Assembly (NCBI GenBank): GCA_965223245.1
Contig: CBDCVY010000013.1
Span: 3,410,001-3,474,000, forward strand
Length of the DNA stretch: 64,000 bases
Reading direction: 5' to 3'
Source: CBDCVY01 sp965223245
GTDB taxonomy: Bacteria > Nitrospinota > Nitrospinia > Nitrospinales > Nitrospinaceae
Below the pieces are notes generated by a model. That model was not told where the DNA came from and searched no databases. It saw only the letters and a list, made by a program, of their open reading frames with translations. A program made the translations under genes and the position numbers. Below, one piece after another: positions 46,174 to 55,429 of this stretch (positions are counted from its first letter, which is position 1; each line of letters starts with the position of its first letter).

Positions 46174-47601
46174 ATGTGGATACCAATAGATAAAAAAACC
46201 AATCAAAACGTTATTAAATTATGGATGATTTCAATTTTTCTTTTTCACGCAACCCCACTTTTTGCAGAAGATTTTCAACTGGGTAAACGATTGGTAAAAG
46301 ATAAGTGTTCCTCTTGTCACCGGTTTGAGGGAAATCCTCAGTCCCGATTTAAGCTTCAAGCTCCCGATCTCATGTGGGGAGGCAGTAAGTTTCAAAGAAA
46401 TTGGCTGGTGAACTACCTTATGGGTAAGAAACCTCCTGTTTATCAAAAGGGTTATCGCTGGGATTTGGTCCGAAAGCCGATCAAACATATGGTTTTGAAT
46501 AAAAAACAAGCTGAAGCTATTGCGGATTATTTTCTTAGAGAATTAAACGATTCCAGAGTTAAAAAAAATACTCTTGACCTCGCTCACTTTACTGAAATGG
46601 AGGCGGCCTTAGGTAAAAAGATTTTCGAGGACCATTCTTGTATTGCTTGTCACCAAATCAAGGAGGATGGGAAATCAATAGGGGGTTCGCAAAGTACCTC
46701 GTTACATGATGCGGGGAAACGACTCAATGTGGACTGGGTTTACCGTTTTAACTCAGATCCCCCGGACTTTGTTCCGCATAGCGGTGAGTTTGTTGCGGAT
46801 GTTAGCGAGTTGGGACTGCGCTACGTTACCGGATTTATAATGACATTAGGGGTGGAAAATTTTAAATTTTATGAGCCATGGAAAGATAAAATTTTTAAAA
46901 ATGCCAGCGTAAAACGCGGAGCAAATTTTTATAAAGAATATTGTGCGCAATGCCATGGTCTTACCGGAAACGGTGATGGTCCAGCCGCAAAAGATCTCAA
47001 TCCTAAACCCGCAATCCATTCCCAAATGGCAATAGATAAAGAACCTATTGATTATTTATTCAATGTCATTTATTACGGTGGCAAAAATGTTGGCAAATCT
47101 TCGCTTATGCCCTATTGGGGACTGACTCTCAAACCTCAAGGAGTTGCTGATGTAATTGTCTATATGAGAAAAGAATTCAGTGGAGACAAGATAACTGGTA
47201 TAAATTCTTCAGAGGCAAAGACCATCAGCCAATTGGGAACCTGTCCGCAGGTTCGAAACACGGCGGATGCCCCGAGTAACGTTCATGATAGGAAGAATCC
47301 TTTGAAACCAACTGCAAAAAACCTTAAGAAAGGAAAGGTTTTATTTCAAAGTAGAGCTAAACCTTTGGCTTGTAAACATTGCCACGGTATGCAGGGCGAT
47401 GGAAAGGGATATAAGGCTCTTAATATGACTCCCCCGCCAAGAAATTTTACGTGTTCAGATACCATGAATAAAATTACTGATGGTCAAATGTATTGGATTA
47501 TAAAAAACGGATCTAAGGGTACAGAGATGCAAGCTTATGACAAATTGAAAGAAAATCAAATTTGGCAATTGATACTTTATATTAGGCAATTGGCAGGATA
47601 A
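46174..47601 (+). CDS. Periplasmic tetrahaem cytochrome c
   Basis: From the ATG at 46174 the protein has 475 residues. A signal peptide ends ATPLFAED. Four CxxCH haem sites follow: CSSCH at 45-49, CIACH at 156-160, CAQCH at 257-261 and CKHCH at 400-404. Each is in a c-type domain (for example AQCHGLTGNGDGPAAKD and KHCHGMQGDGKGYKALNM), so this is a fusion of four cytochrome c folds rather than a tight multihaem protein. It moves electrons in the periplasm; partners are not known. The upstream TTG start at 46159 would put five residues before the signal and is less likely. Confidence 0.9.
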   Translation: MWIPIDKKTNQNVIKLWMISIFLFHATPLFAEDFQLGKRLVKDKCSSCHRFEGNPQSRFKLQAPDLMWGGSKFQRNWLVNYLMGKKPPVYQKGYRWDLVRKPIKHMVLNKKQAEAIADYFLRELNDSRVKKNTLDLAHFTEMEAALGKKIFEDHSCIACHQIKEDGKSIGGSQSTSLHDAGKRLNVDWVYRFNSDPPDFVPHSGEFVADVSELGLRYVTGFIMTLGVENFKFYEPWKDKIFKNASVKRGANFYKEYCAQCHGLTGNGDGPAAKDLNPKPAIHSQMAIDKEPIDYLFNVIYYGGKNVGKSSLMPYWGLTLKPQGVADVIVYMRKEFSGDKITGINSSEAKTISQLGTCPQVRNTADAPSNVHDRKNPLKPTAKNLKKGKVLFQSRAKPLACKHCHGMQGDGKGYKALNMTPPPRNFTCSDTMNKITDGQMYWIIKNGSKGTEMQAYDKLKENQIWQLILYIRQLAG

Positions 47602-47632
47602 ATAATATTACGAAATCATATTGTTGGTAAAA

Positions 47633-49312
47633 ATGGATAAGAAAAAAATAGTCATAGTGGGTGGAGTGGCGGGGGGTGCAACGGCAGCGGCCCATGCGCG
47701 TCGAATTTCTGAAGAAGCAGAGATCATTATATTTGAACGAGGGGGATATGTTTCCTTCGCTAATTGTGGATTACCTTACTTTCTTGGGGGAGAGATACCT
47801 GAAAGAGATAGTTTATTAGTACAAACTCCAAAAGGACTCAAAGAAAGATTTAATTTAGATGTAAGAATTAATTCCGAGGTTATTCAAATTGATCCTACCC
47901 ATAAGAAGATAAAAATTTACGATATAAAAAATGATAAAGAGTATTGGGAAAATTTTGACGACTTAATCTTATCTACCGGCGCTTATCCACTAAAGCCTCC
48001 TATTCCGGGGATTGACCGTCCAGGTCATTTTACGGTGCGGAGCATTCCGGATGTTGACCAAATCGATCAATGGATTTCTAAAAATAAAATAAATCGAGTT
48101 GTAATTATTGGTGGAGGGTTTATTGGGTTAGAATTAGTGGAGCAAATTTTTCAAAGGGGTTTTGAAGTTACTCTAATTGAAGCAGCCCCTCAGGTCATGC
48201 CGCCTTTAGACCAGGATATGGCAGCGTGGCTGCACCAGGAGTTACACTCAAAAACTATAGAGGTGCATTTAAATGATGCAGTGATAGAGTTTGAAGCTCC
48301 TAACGGTTCAGCGAAATGTTCGGCCTCCATCGTGAAGCTTAAAAGTGGAGTGCAGATTGCGGCTGATTTAGTAATTCTTGGATTAGGAGTCCGACCGGAA
48401 TCCGGGTTAGCAAAAGAAGCGGGGTTAAAAATTGGCGAAAAGGGAGGAATTCGGGTCGATAGTAAATTACAAACCAGCGGAAAAAATATTTGGGCCATCG
48501 GTGATGCCATTGAAGTTCGTGACCTCGTCACGAATGAATGGACTTTAATTCCTCTTGCGGGGCCTGCCAACCGTCAGGGAAGAATTGTTGCGGAAAATAT
48601 ATTCGGCGGATCAATTAATTATCCCGGGACTCTGGGAACAGCTATTTTGCGAATTTTTGATCTTACCGTGGCTTGCACCGGTGCTAATGAAAAAACTCTT
48701 AGTAAATTGAATATACCTTATAACGTGGCTCATTTGCATCCTCATTCCCATGCCAATTATTACCCCGGGGGACACCGTCTGGCGATGAAAATAATTTTTA
48801 ATCCAAATGATGGTAAACTTTTTGGAGCCCAAATTGTAGGTAAAGATGGTGTGGATAAAAGGATAGATGTTTTGGCCACTGCTCTAAAGGCAAACATGTC
48901 GGTACATGATCTGGAGGACTTGGAGTTGGCTTATGCACCTCCCTTTGGTTCTGCGAAAGATCCTGTGAACCTTGCGGGAATGGTAGCTCAACATTCCGTT
49001 CATAAAGATATTCTAGTAGCACAGTGGTATGAAATTGAAAATTTGGATAAAGAAAAAACGGTATTACTGGATGTAAGAGACGGGGAAGAAATTAAAGAAG
49101 GTGCCATTCCGGGCGCCTGCCATATTCCATTACCTCAACTGCGTGGACGTATGCAAGAGCTTTACAAAGATCGTGAAATAATTGTTTATTGTCAAACCGG
49201 ACAACGTTCTTACTTTGCCTGCAGATTGTTAAAACAAAATGGATATCAGGTGCGCAATCTATCGGGAGCTTACCGAACCTGGGAAATAGCAACTAGTGAT
49301 AAGAATAATTAA
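47633..49312 (+). CDS. CoA-disulfide reductase with C-terminal rhodanese domain
   Basis: Residues 1-450 form an FAD/NAD(P)H disulfide reductase: FAD motif IVGGVAGGATAAAHARR, single active Cys45 in SFANCGLPYF (the CoADR pattern), NAD motif VIIGGGFIGLELVEQIF and the FAD tail GDAIEVRDLVTNEW. Residues 465-559 form a rhodanese domain with active Cys520 in VYCQTGQRS. Such CoADR-Rhd proteins reduce CoA disulfide or persulfides and transfer sulfane sulfur. It lies 31 bases after the cytochrome gene. No clear ribosome site is seen at the chosen ATG or at the TTG four codons upstream. Confidence 0.9.
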   Translation: MDKKKIVIVGGVAGGATAAAHARRISEEAEIIIFERGGYVSFANCGLPYFLGGEIPERDSLLVQTPKGLKERFNLDVRINSEVIQIDPTHKKIKIYDIKNDKEYWENFDDLILSTGAYPLKPPIPGIDRPGHFTVRSIPDVDQIDQWISKNKINRVVIIGGGFIGLELVEQIFQRGFEVTLIEAAPQVMPPLDQDMAAWLHQELHSKTIEVHLNDAVIEFEAPNGSAKCSASIVKLKSGVQIAADLVILGLGVRPESGLAKEAGLKIGEKGGIRVDSKLQTSGKNIWAIGDAIEVRDLVTNEWTLIPLAGPANRQGRIVAENIFGGSINYPGTLGTAILRIFDLTVACTGANEKTLSKLNIPYNVAHLHPHSHANYYPGGHRLAMKIIFNPNDGKLFGAQIVGKDGVDKRIDVLATALKANMSVHDLEDLELAYAPPFGSAKDPVNLAGMVAQHSVHKDILVAQWYEIENLDKEKTVLLDVRDGEEIKEGAIPGACHIPLPQLRGRMQELYKDREIIVYCQTGQRSYFACRLLKQNGYQVRNLSGAYRTWEIATSDKNN

Positions 49313-49326
49313 ATAAATATTCAGGA

Positions 49327-50793
49327 TTAACGCTTTTTAAGAAAAGAACCTAACAGTCCACGAACCAACTGTCTGCCCACTACACGCCCAATGGTGCGAA
49401 TCATCGATTTGATACCTGCTTCTACAAATCCTTGTCGTTTTCTTCCGGGAGATTTGTTAGCAGATTCTAATTTTTCCTTTTGTTTGGCTTCTTCAGTTTT
49501 TTCTACTCTTTCTAAAAGAATTTCATAAGCAGATTTTCTATCTACTAACTGATTGTAAACGCCTTCAAAATCACTTTGGGCAATGACATATTTTCTTTCA
49601 TTAGAGGTAATGGGACCCATCCTTGAAGAAGGAGGACGAATTAAAGTTCTTTCGACAATAGTCGGTTTGCCTTTTAAATCTAAAGTGGAAACTAAAGCCT
49701 CCCCAATTCCTAATTGTGTAATTACATCAGCGGCTCGAAACTTAGTATTGGGACGAAAAGTATCTCCAACCGCACGTACCAATTTTTTATCCTTAGGAGT
49801 AAATGCACGTAAGGCATGTTGAATTCGATTTCCTAATTGGCCTAAAATATCTTCCGGAATATCCAAAGGACTTTGTGTAACAAAATAAACTCCGACTCCT
49901 TTAGAACGAATTAGCCGAACCACCTGTTCTACCTTATTTAATAGCGCTTTAGGTGCATCTTCAAATAGTAGATGAGCCTCATCAAAGAAAAATACCAATT
50001 TGGGTCGATCCGGATCCCCAACCTCCGGCAGTTCCTCAAATAGTTCAGATAATAACCAAAGTAAAAAAGTAGAATACAATTTTGGGTTTTGCATGAGTTT
50101 ATCAGCGGCCAAAATGTTAATCATTCCTTGGCCCTCATCATCCAAACGAATAAAATCATGGAGTTTTAAAGACGGTTCTCCAAAAAACTTTTTTCCGCCC
50201 TGTTGTTCCAAAGTTAACAACCGTCTTAATATAGCGCCCACAGAGGCTTTAGTTACATATCCATATTTTGTTGTAAATTCGGAAGCATTATCGCCGACAA
50301 AATTGAGAAGTGCTCGCAAATCTTTTAAATCAAGTAGTAGTAGTCCTTCATTATCTGCAACGGAAAAGACGATACTCATTACCCCTTCCTGAGTTTCGTT
50401 AAGGCCTAACAATCGGGATAAAAGCACCGGGCCCATTTCGGAAACGGTAGTTCGAACGGGATGACCTTTTTTCCCAAACAAATCCCAAAATACAGTTGGG
50501 AAATTTTGAAAACTGTAATCCAAAAGTTGAATGGTTTGGGCACGTTCTAATAATTTTGGGGAAGGTTTCCCTGATTGGCTGATTCCTGCAAGGTCGCCCT
50601 TTACATCAGCAAGAAATACCGGGACGCCTTCCTGGGAAAATGCTTCCGCCATGATTTGTAGCGTTACAGTTTTTCCGGTACCTGTTGCCCCTGATATTAA
50701 TCCATGACGATTTGCATTCTTTAGCAGGAGTTGTTGTGGTTTACTGCCACGACCTAAAAAAACGGATGGAGCTTTTTGATCTTTTTTACCCAT
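49327..50793 (-). CDS. HerA-like ATPase, DUF853/YjgR family
   Basis: The 488-residue protein has Walker A ISGATGTGKTVTLQIMAEAF near residues 33-52, the DUF853 segments ADVKGDLAGISQSG and DYSFQNFPTVFWDLFGKKGH, Walker B LVFFFDEAHLLFE and an arginine finger region ENILGQLGNRIQHALRAFTP. The family is a FtsK/HerA-like hexameric ATPase. Its biological task is not settled. The last 40 residues are basic (KSPGRKRQGF). The gene stands alone, convergent with the CoADR gene with 14 bases between. Confidence 0.92.
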   Translation of the reverse strand: MGKKDQKAPSVFLGRGSKPQQLLLKNANRHGLISGATGTGKTVTLQIMAEAFSQEGVPVFLADVKGDLAGISQSGKPSPKLLERAQTIQLLDYSFQNFPTVFWDLFGKKGHPVRTTVSEMGPVLLSRLLGLNETQEGVMSIVFSVADNEGLLLLDLKDLRALLNFVGDNASEFTTKYGYVTKASVGAILRRLLTLEQQGGKKFFGEPSLKLHDFIRLDDEGQGMINILAADKLMQNPKLYSTFLLWLLSELFEELPEVGDPDRPKLVFFFDEAHLLFEDAPKALLNKVEQVVRLIRSKGVGVYFVTQSPLDIPEDILGQLGNRIQHALRAFTPKDKKLVRAVGDTFRPNTKFRAADVITQLGIGEALVSTLDLKGKPTIVERTLIRPPSSRMGPITSNERKYVIAQSDFEGVYNQLVDRKSAYEILLERVEKTEEAKQKEKLESANKSPGRKRQGFVEAGIKSMIRTIGRVVGRQLVRGLLGSFLKKR

Positions 50794-51226
50794 GTATCCT
50801 CTCTTATCTCAAACTTAAAAATTGGGGATTTAATAAGTTTTTAACCAGGAAAATCTGAGGGCCAATTATCGCACAAAATGGATTAAACAAGAGAGATAAT
50901 TCCCTCAATTCTAAGTATCTTTCTTAAAAAGTAACTCTTTAGATAAATGATTTACAAATACTTAAGTCATTAATCCTACAAAAGAAAGTTTTATTGATCT
51001 GATCTTTATATTTAAAAAATTGAAAATTAATCAAATCTTCACCAAGGATAAACTATAGTGTTTTTATCCCCTAATTTAATTACAAATACATTTTTAACAA
51101 AATCGTAACAAAAAATTCTTTTATTTTTTGTTTAAATGGGTTTATCTAGATTTATAGATGCTTTCTCACCAGTATTTTGTAATTTGGGTTGTCTTTCTTT
51201 AATTTTAAAAGAAAAAGCTAATATAT
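50794..51226. other. Gene-free divergent spacer
   Basis: These 433 AT-rich bases separate the HerA-like gene from the diguanylate cyclase gene. Both promoters must lie here. I see no reading frame, RNA gene or strong hairpin. Confidence 0.5.
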
Positions 51227-52159
51227 ATGCCTAATCCCACCAAGTCACAACATAAAATATTAATTGTAGATGATACGACAACTAATGTAGAAGTCTTAGA
51301 GGGAATTTTAGAGCTTGAAGGATATCAAACATTTTCTTCATCCAATGGAAAACATGCGTTAGAAATTATAGACGAAATTCAACCTGATATTATTCTTTTG
51401 GATATTATGATGCCAGGAATGAATGGGTTGGAAGTTTGTGAAAAGTTAAAAGAGAATCCCATTTGGAAACACATACCTGTTATTTTTATAACTGCCCTAT
51501 GCTCCCCACAAGATATTTCTAAAGCTTTTGAGGTCGGGGGTGTGGACTATATTACCAAACCCATTTGTCGCGAAGAAGTGATCCATCGAATCCAAGCTCA
51601 ATTAGAATATGTCAGTTTATTTGGAAAGCAGAGAGAGCTCATAGACAAACTTGAAACTATGGCTAAAACCGATCAGCTCACCGGATTACCTAACCGACGG
51701 CAAATGATCGAAAATATTAAATATGAAGTTATTCGATTTCGAAGAGGCGGGAAACCGTTTTCCATTGCGATAGGTGATATTGATGATTTTAAAAAAATAA
51801 ATGATACCTATGGTCATGCTGGAGGGGATTTTGTGCTGATAAATGTAGCCGAATTGTTAAGAAATGGGTGTCGTAATCAAGACCTCGTTTGCCGCTGGGG
51901 TGGGGAGGAGTTCTTATTATTGCTTCCTGAAACTGATGCGGCAGGGGCATTTACTTTAGCTGAGAAACAAAGACAAACTATTGCAAATGTTGACCTAAAA
52001 TTCGAGGGTAAACAAATTAAAGTCACTATCTGTTTTGGAATAAGTACCTTTAATCAAAAAGGTCAAACCTATGAAGAATGTATACGATTAGCAGATGACA
52101 GTCTTTATGCAGCTAAGGAAGGGGAAAAAAATAAAGTCATTGTTCACCAACCTGTTTAA
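51227..52159 (+). CDS. PleD-like response regulator with GGDEF diguanylate cyclase
   Basis: The receiver domain (residues 8-125) has phosphoacceptor Asp59 (DIILLDIMMPGMNG) and Lys in ITKPICRE. The GGDEF domain (145-310) reads GGEEF at 225-229, an active variant, with the allosteric RxxD site (R216-D219) five residues before it, so product inhibition is expected. Substrate-site residues are present in DIDDFKKINDTYGH. Phosphorylation probably controls synthesis of cyclic di-GMP. It is a single-gene unit. Confidence 0.95.
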   Translation: MPNPTKSQHKILIVDDTTTNVEVLEGILELEGYQTFSSSNGKHALEIIDEIQPDIILLDIMMPGMNGLEVCEKLKENPIWKHIPVIFITALCSPQDISKAFEVGGVDYITKPICREEVIHRIQAQLEYVSLFGKQRELIDKLETMAKTDQLTGLPNRRQMIENIKYEVIRFRRGGKPFSIAIGDIDDFKKINDTYGHAGGDFVLINVAELLRNGCRNQDLVCRWGGEEFLLLLPETDAAGAFTLAEKQRQTIANVDLKFEGKQIKVTICFGISTFNQKGQTYEECIRLADDSLYAAKEGEKNKVIVHQPV

Positions 52160-52171
52160 ACAAAATCTACT

Positions 52172-53269
52172 TTAATCTTTAAACTTTTTAAAACCGTTCC
52201 CGGATGAAATTAAATTTTGCTGAGGAAGAAGAATTTCCTTTTGTTGGTTTTCCTCTACATACCCAATCCCATGGCATGAAATTTCATGTTTTTTACAAAT
52301 TTCCTGAACTTTTTGGGCTTCATTTGCATGGCCAACAATTACCACAAAACCCACTCCCATATTAAAAACTTCATACATCTCTGCATCACTGACTTTACCC
52401 TTTTGTTGAATCTTTTCAAATACGGGTGGAATATCAAGCGGAGAATCAACGACGAAACGGATAGACTGGCTTTTCACACGTAGTAAATTTTCCAATCCAC
52501 CTCCCGTAATGTGGACCATTGCTTTCAAGTCTAAATTCTCATTCAACATTTCCATGATGGGTTGAACATAAATGCGAGTAGGTTCTAACAACTCTGCACC
52601 CAGGGTTCTATTAAACGCAGGTTCAAACTGGTTGATATTGGACTTTTGTTCTTCGGGTGACGTTCCCAAAAGGATCTGCCGAGCTAAAGTAAGTCCATTA
52701 GAATGAATGCCGCTGGAAGCTAACCCCAGGATAAGATCTCCGGGTTGGATGTTTTGACCCGTATTAATTTTTTCTAATTCGATATGACCTATGGCAGCTG
52801 CGGTAAGGTCAATCCCTTGAATAATTTCTCGAATCTGAGAAATTTCTCCTCCGGAAATACTTATATTTGCCTGCCGGGCGCCTTCGGCCAACCCTTGCCC
52901 CAGTTCTTCGAAAACCTTGGGGTCCGTATGGGAACACGCAATATAATCCACCAGACTCACCGGTTGGGCTCCAAGACAAATTAAATCATTCACATTCATG
53001 GCCACACAATCAATTCCAATTGTGTCATATTGATTCATCATTTCTGCGACTATCATCTTGGTTCCAACTCCATCCGTACAAAAAGCCACTCCTTGACCAT
53101 TTCCGAATTCTATGACGTTGGCAAAATAACCAATGTCCGCTTTCACCGGAAATTGTTTGTTTAATTGATGCGTTGGTAAAACATGTTTTAACAAACCCGA
53201 AAGTGCTTTCTCAGCACCTGATCCGCTTACACCGCTTTCTTCATATTGTGGAGAGGATGACTTTGACAT
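52172..53269 (-). CDS. purM: Phosphoribosylformylglycinamidine cyclo-ligase
   Basis: PurM closes the imidazole ring in step five of purine synthesis (FGAM to AIR, using ATP). The 365-residue protein has CTDGVGTKMIVAEM, the NDLICLGAQPVSLVDYIA motif, GLASSGIHSNGLTLAR and HITGGGLENLLR, all typical. The length is slightly above the usual 345, due to an N-terminal extension (MSKSSSPQYEESGV). It is convergent with the diguanylate cyclase gene at only 12 bases. Confidence 0.97.
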   Translation of the reverse strand: MSKSSSPQYEESGVSGSGAEKALSGLLKHVLPTHQLNKQFPVKADIGYFANVIEFGNGQGVAFCTDGVGTKMIVAEMMNQYDTIGIDCVAMNVNDLICLGAQPVSLVDYIACSHTDPKVFEELGQGLAEGARQANISISGGEISQIREIIQGIDLTAAAIGHIELEKINTGQNIQPGDLILGLASSGIHSNGLTLARQILLGTSPEEQKSNINQFEPAFNRTLGAELLEPTRIYVQPIMEMLNENLDLKAMVHITGGGLENLLRVKSQSIRFVVDSPLDIPPVFEKIQQKGKVSDAEMYEVFNMGVGFVVIVGHANEAQKVQEICKKHEISCHGIGYVEENQQKEILLPQQNLISSGNGFKKFKD

Positions 53270-53323
53270 GAATTTCTCTGAATTTTTTTAAACGAAGGTT
53301 GAATTTAAAAAGATACTATATCA

Positions 53324-54856
53324 TTACTTAGCTGAGGGTTGAATGTTTTTAGGACTATAAAATATACCAAAAAAACATATCAGTAAATTGACCCCTAAAC
53401 TCAACACCCCGGAATGAAATCCCCACACCTTGTTGTAGTTTTTTTCCGCTAACCCCAAATCTCCTGAAAAACTAAGTAGTAGAGTAAATACAAGTCCAAC
53501 AATTAAGCCAAGGGTAACCGTTTTGGAGGACAGCTTGGGAAAATGAACACCCAGATAAAATGCGGGAACGCATTGTAATAAAATATCAAATTTAATTTTT
53601 AAAAGTTGAATCAGAGTTCCCTCATAATGAATGGCTGTGAATACTATGGGGGCCATGAGTATCCAGGTTATTAGTTTTCCAATTTTTGTAAGGTGTTTTT
53701 GATCCGCATCCGGACGAAAACATTCACCATAAATATCTTTGGTGATCATAGAACTAATGCTTAACATTGCAGAATCTGCAGTCGACATGACTGCTGCTAA
53801 TATGGCAGAAAATATAATGACGACCAACCAGTAACCTAACTCAGAGGATTGCATTACCTTTAAACACATAAGTGCCAACACGGTTTCTGAAGGAATGACA
53901 GTGGATTTTCCCGAAGCAAGGGTGTTTCCTAAATTAGGTTCTTCAGCCGCCATTAGAATTCCCACAGTAACCGCGACTAATGTAGTGGTAAGAGGTAAAA
54001 ACCCCATAATGGCCAATGACTTTTTTAAAACCACACTATTTTTGGAAGCATAAATCCGTTGTATCGCTTGAGGGTAGAGTGTTGCCCCTAGACCCACCAT
54101 TAAAATAAAACTGAGCCAGGTCCTAAGTCCATCCCCCTCGGGAGCCAACACTTTATGTTTTGTATTGGGATCGGATGCCAGTTTTTCTATGGCGCCGGGT
54201 AAATCTCCCAACTCACCAAAGGCGACTATAATGAGGAGAATAAAACCGATCATCAAGATCCCACCTTGTAATACATCTGTCCAAGCCACACTACGCATTC
54301 CCCCCAGAGATTCGTAAATAAGCATGATCAATGCTAAACCCACGACCCCTACCCATAAAGGAATGCGACCATGTGATAAACCGGAAAATACGGTACCCAA
54401 GGCCTTCATCTGGCTTAAAGTAAAATTACAAAGAACATAAACCATGATCACTGTAATCACTAATCGAAGGCCTTTGCTTTGAAAACGATAATAAATAAAA
54501 TCTCCGGGAGTGATAAACTTTTGTTCCCGGCTCAAACGAAACAACCTTGGTGCCAGGATCAGATAACCGACCACAATGGCTGTCATGAATTGAGTACAAA
54601 CTAGAAACCTCAGCCCATCCCGATAAGCGGCTCCACTAAAACCAAATAAAGTATTGCCACTATACTGTGTGGCATAAAGCGTTAGTAATAGAACACCCAC
54701 ACCAAACTCGCGACCCCCGAGGAAAAAATCCGATAGACTGTTTTCCTTAGACCTATAGTATGCGTAACCCCCTACACCCAATAGGGACAAAATGTATAAA
54801 ACCATCACGAATAAAGCACCGGGACCAAAGGGGAGATCAGTCGGCATTGTTGACAT
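53324..54856 (-). CDS. Sodium:solute symporter family protein
   Basis: The 510-residue protein (from the ATG giving MSTMPTDLPF) has 13 hydrophobic helices in the SSS order, with TLYATQYSGNTLFGFSGAAY and MSTADSAMLSISSMITKDIY, the latter the SSS signature near TM8. It imports a solute with Na+; the group (like panF, dctA-type or putP) cannot be fixed. The ATG lies inside the end of the small partner gene (20-base overlap), so they are translationally coupled. An ATG three codons later is also possible. Confidence 0.85.
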   Translation of the reverse strand: MSTMPTDLPFGPGALFVMVLYILSLLGVGGYAYYRSKENSLSDFFLGGREFGVGVLLLTLYATQYSGNTLFGFSGAAYRDGLRFLVCTQFMTAIVVGYLILAPRLFRLSREQKFITPGDFIYYRFQSKGLRLVITVIMVYVLCNFTLSQMKALGTVFSGLSHGRIPLWVGVVGLALIMLIYESLGGMRSVAWTDVLQGGILMIGFILLIIVAFGELGDLPGAIEKLASDPNTKHKVLAPEGDGLRTWLSFILMVGLGATLYPQAIQRIYASKNSVVLKKSLAIMGFLPLTTTLVAVTVGILMAAEEPNLGNTLASGKSTVIPSETVLALMCLKVMQSSELGYWLVVIIFSAILAAVMSTADSAMLSISSMITKDIYGECFRPDADQKHLTKIGKLITWILMAPIVFTAIHYEGTLIQLLKIKFDILLQCVPAFYLGVHFPKLSSKTVTLGLIVGLVFTLLLSFSGDLGLAEKNYNKVWGFHSGVLSLGVNLLICFFGIFYSPKNIQPSAK

Positions 54857-55130
54857 CCGAGGAAATCGAGGAATTATCGGGGTCTCTCCAAACCCAAAGA
54901 ATCGCGTAGGCAATAAAAACACTCAATAAAAAACTAAAACCCACAGCCAAAACAGCCCAGGTAGGGATTCCTAAAATTAGTCCGGAGACTGGCCAAATAG
55001 GCAACATAAAGAAAAAAAGAAATAGAAGCGCAAGCCCTACCCACAACTTGCGGATTGGGTCTGCAAAATTAGATGAATTGGAATTTCTAGATGGGTTAGT
55101 TTCCTTAGAAGAAGAAGAAAAGCGTTTCAT
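54837..55130 (-). CDS. Small two-helix membrane protein, DUF3311-like
   Basis: The 97-residue protein has a polar N-terminus (MKRFSSSSKETNPSRN), two hydrophobic helices (WVGLALLFLFFFMLPIWPVS and AVLAVGFSFLLSVFIAYAIL) and an acidic tail. Small proteins of this type (DUF3311) commonly precede SSS symporters and are presumed accessory subunits. Its end overlaps the symporter start. I use the ATG at 55130 rather than the TTG six codons upstream; neither has a strong binding site. Confidence 0.7.
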   Translation of the reverse strand: MKRFSSSSKETNPSRNSNSSNFADPIRKLWVGLALLFLFFFMLPIWPVSGLILGIPTWAVLAVGFSFLLSVFIAYAILWVWRDPDNSSISSDVNNAD

Positions 55131-55429
55131 AATAGAGAAATGATACAAATTAATTTATTGAATAAATAAACTTTCAAAAGAGTGTACCAATATGAAACAC
55201 ACAGGTCAGCTTTAAATGTATTTAGGTTAAAAAAATTTTGGAAGGAACTAATTCAGAAATATGTAAAACAATATACTCATGCTCGATTATAGGTCAAAAA
55301 ATAAGGCGGGCGAAATGGATTTGGCGAAATGCAAACCTTCAAAATATCCCTATATGATCAAAATCAAAATTTATGATAAAAATAAAAAAGTTGTACCGAA
55401 TTAATTTCAGGTGGATTAAAAAATTACCT

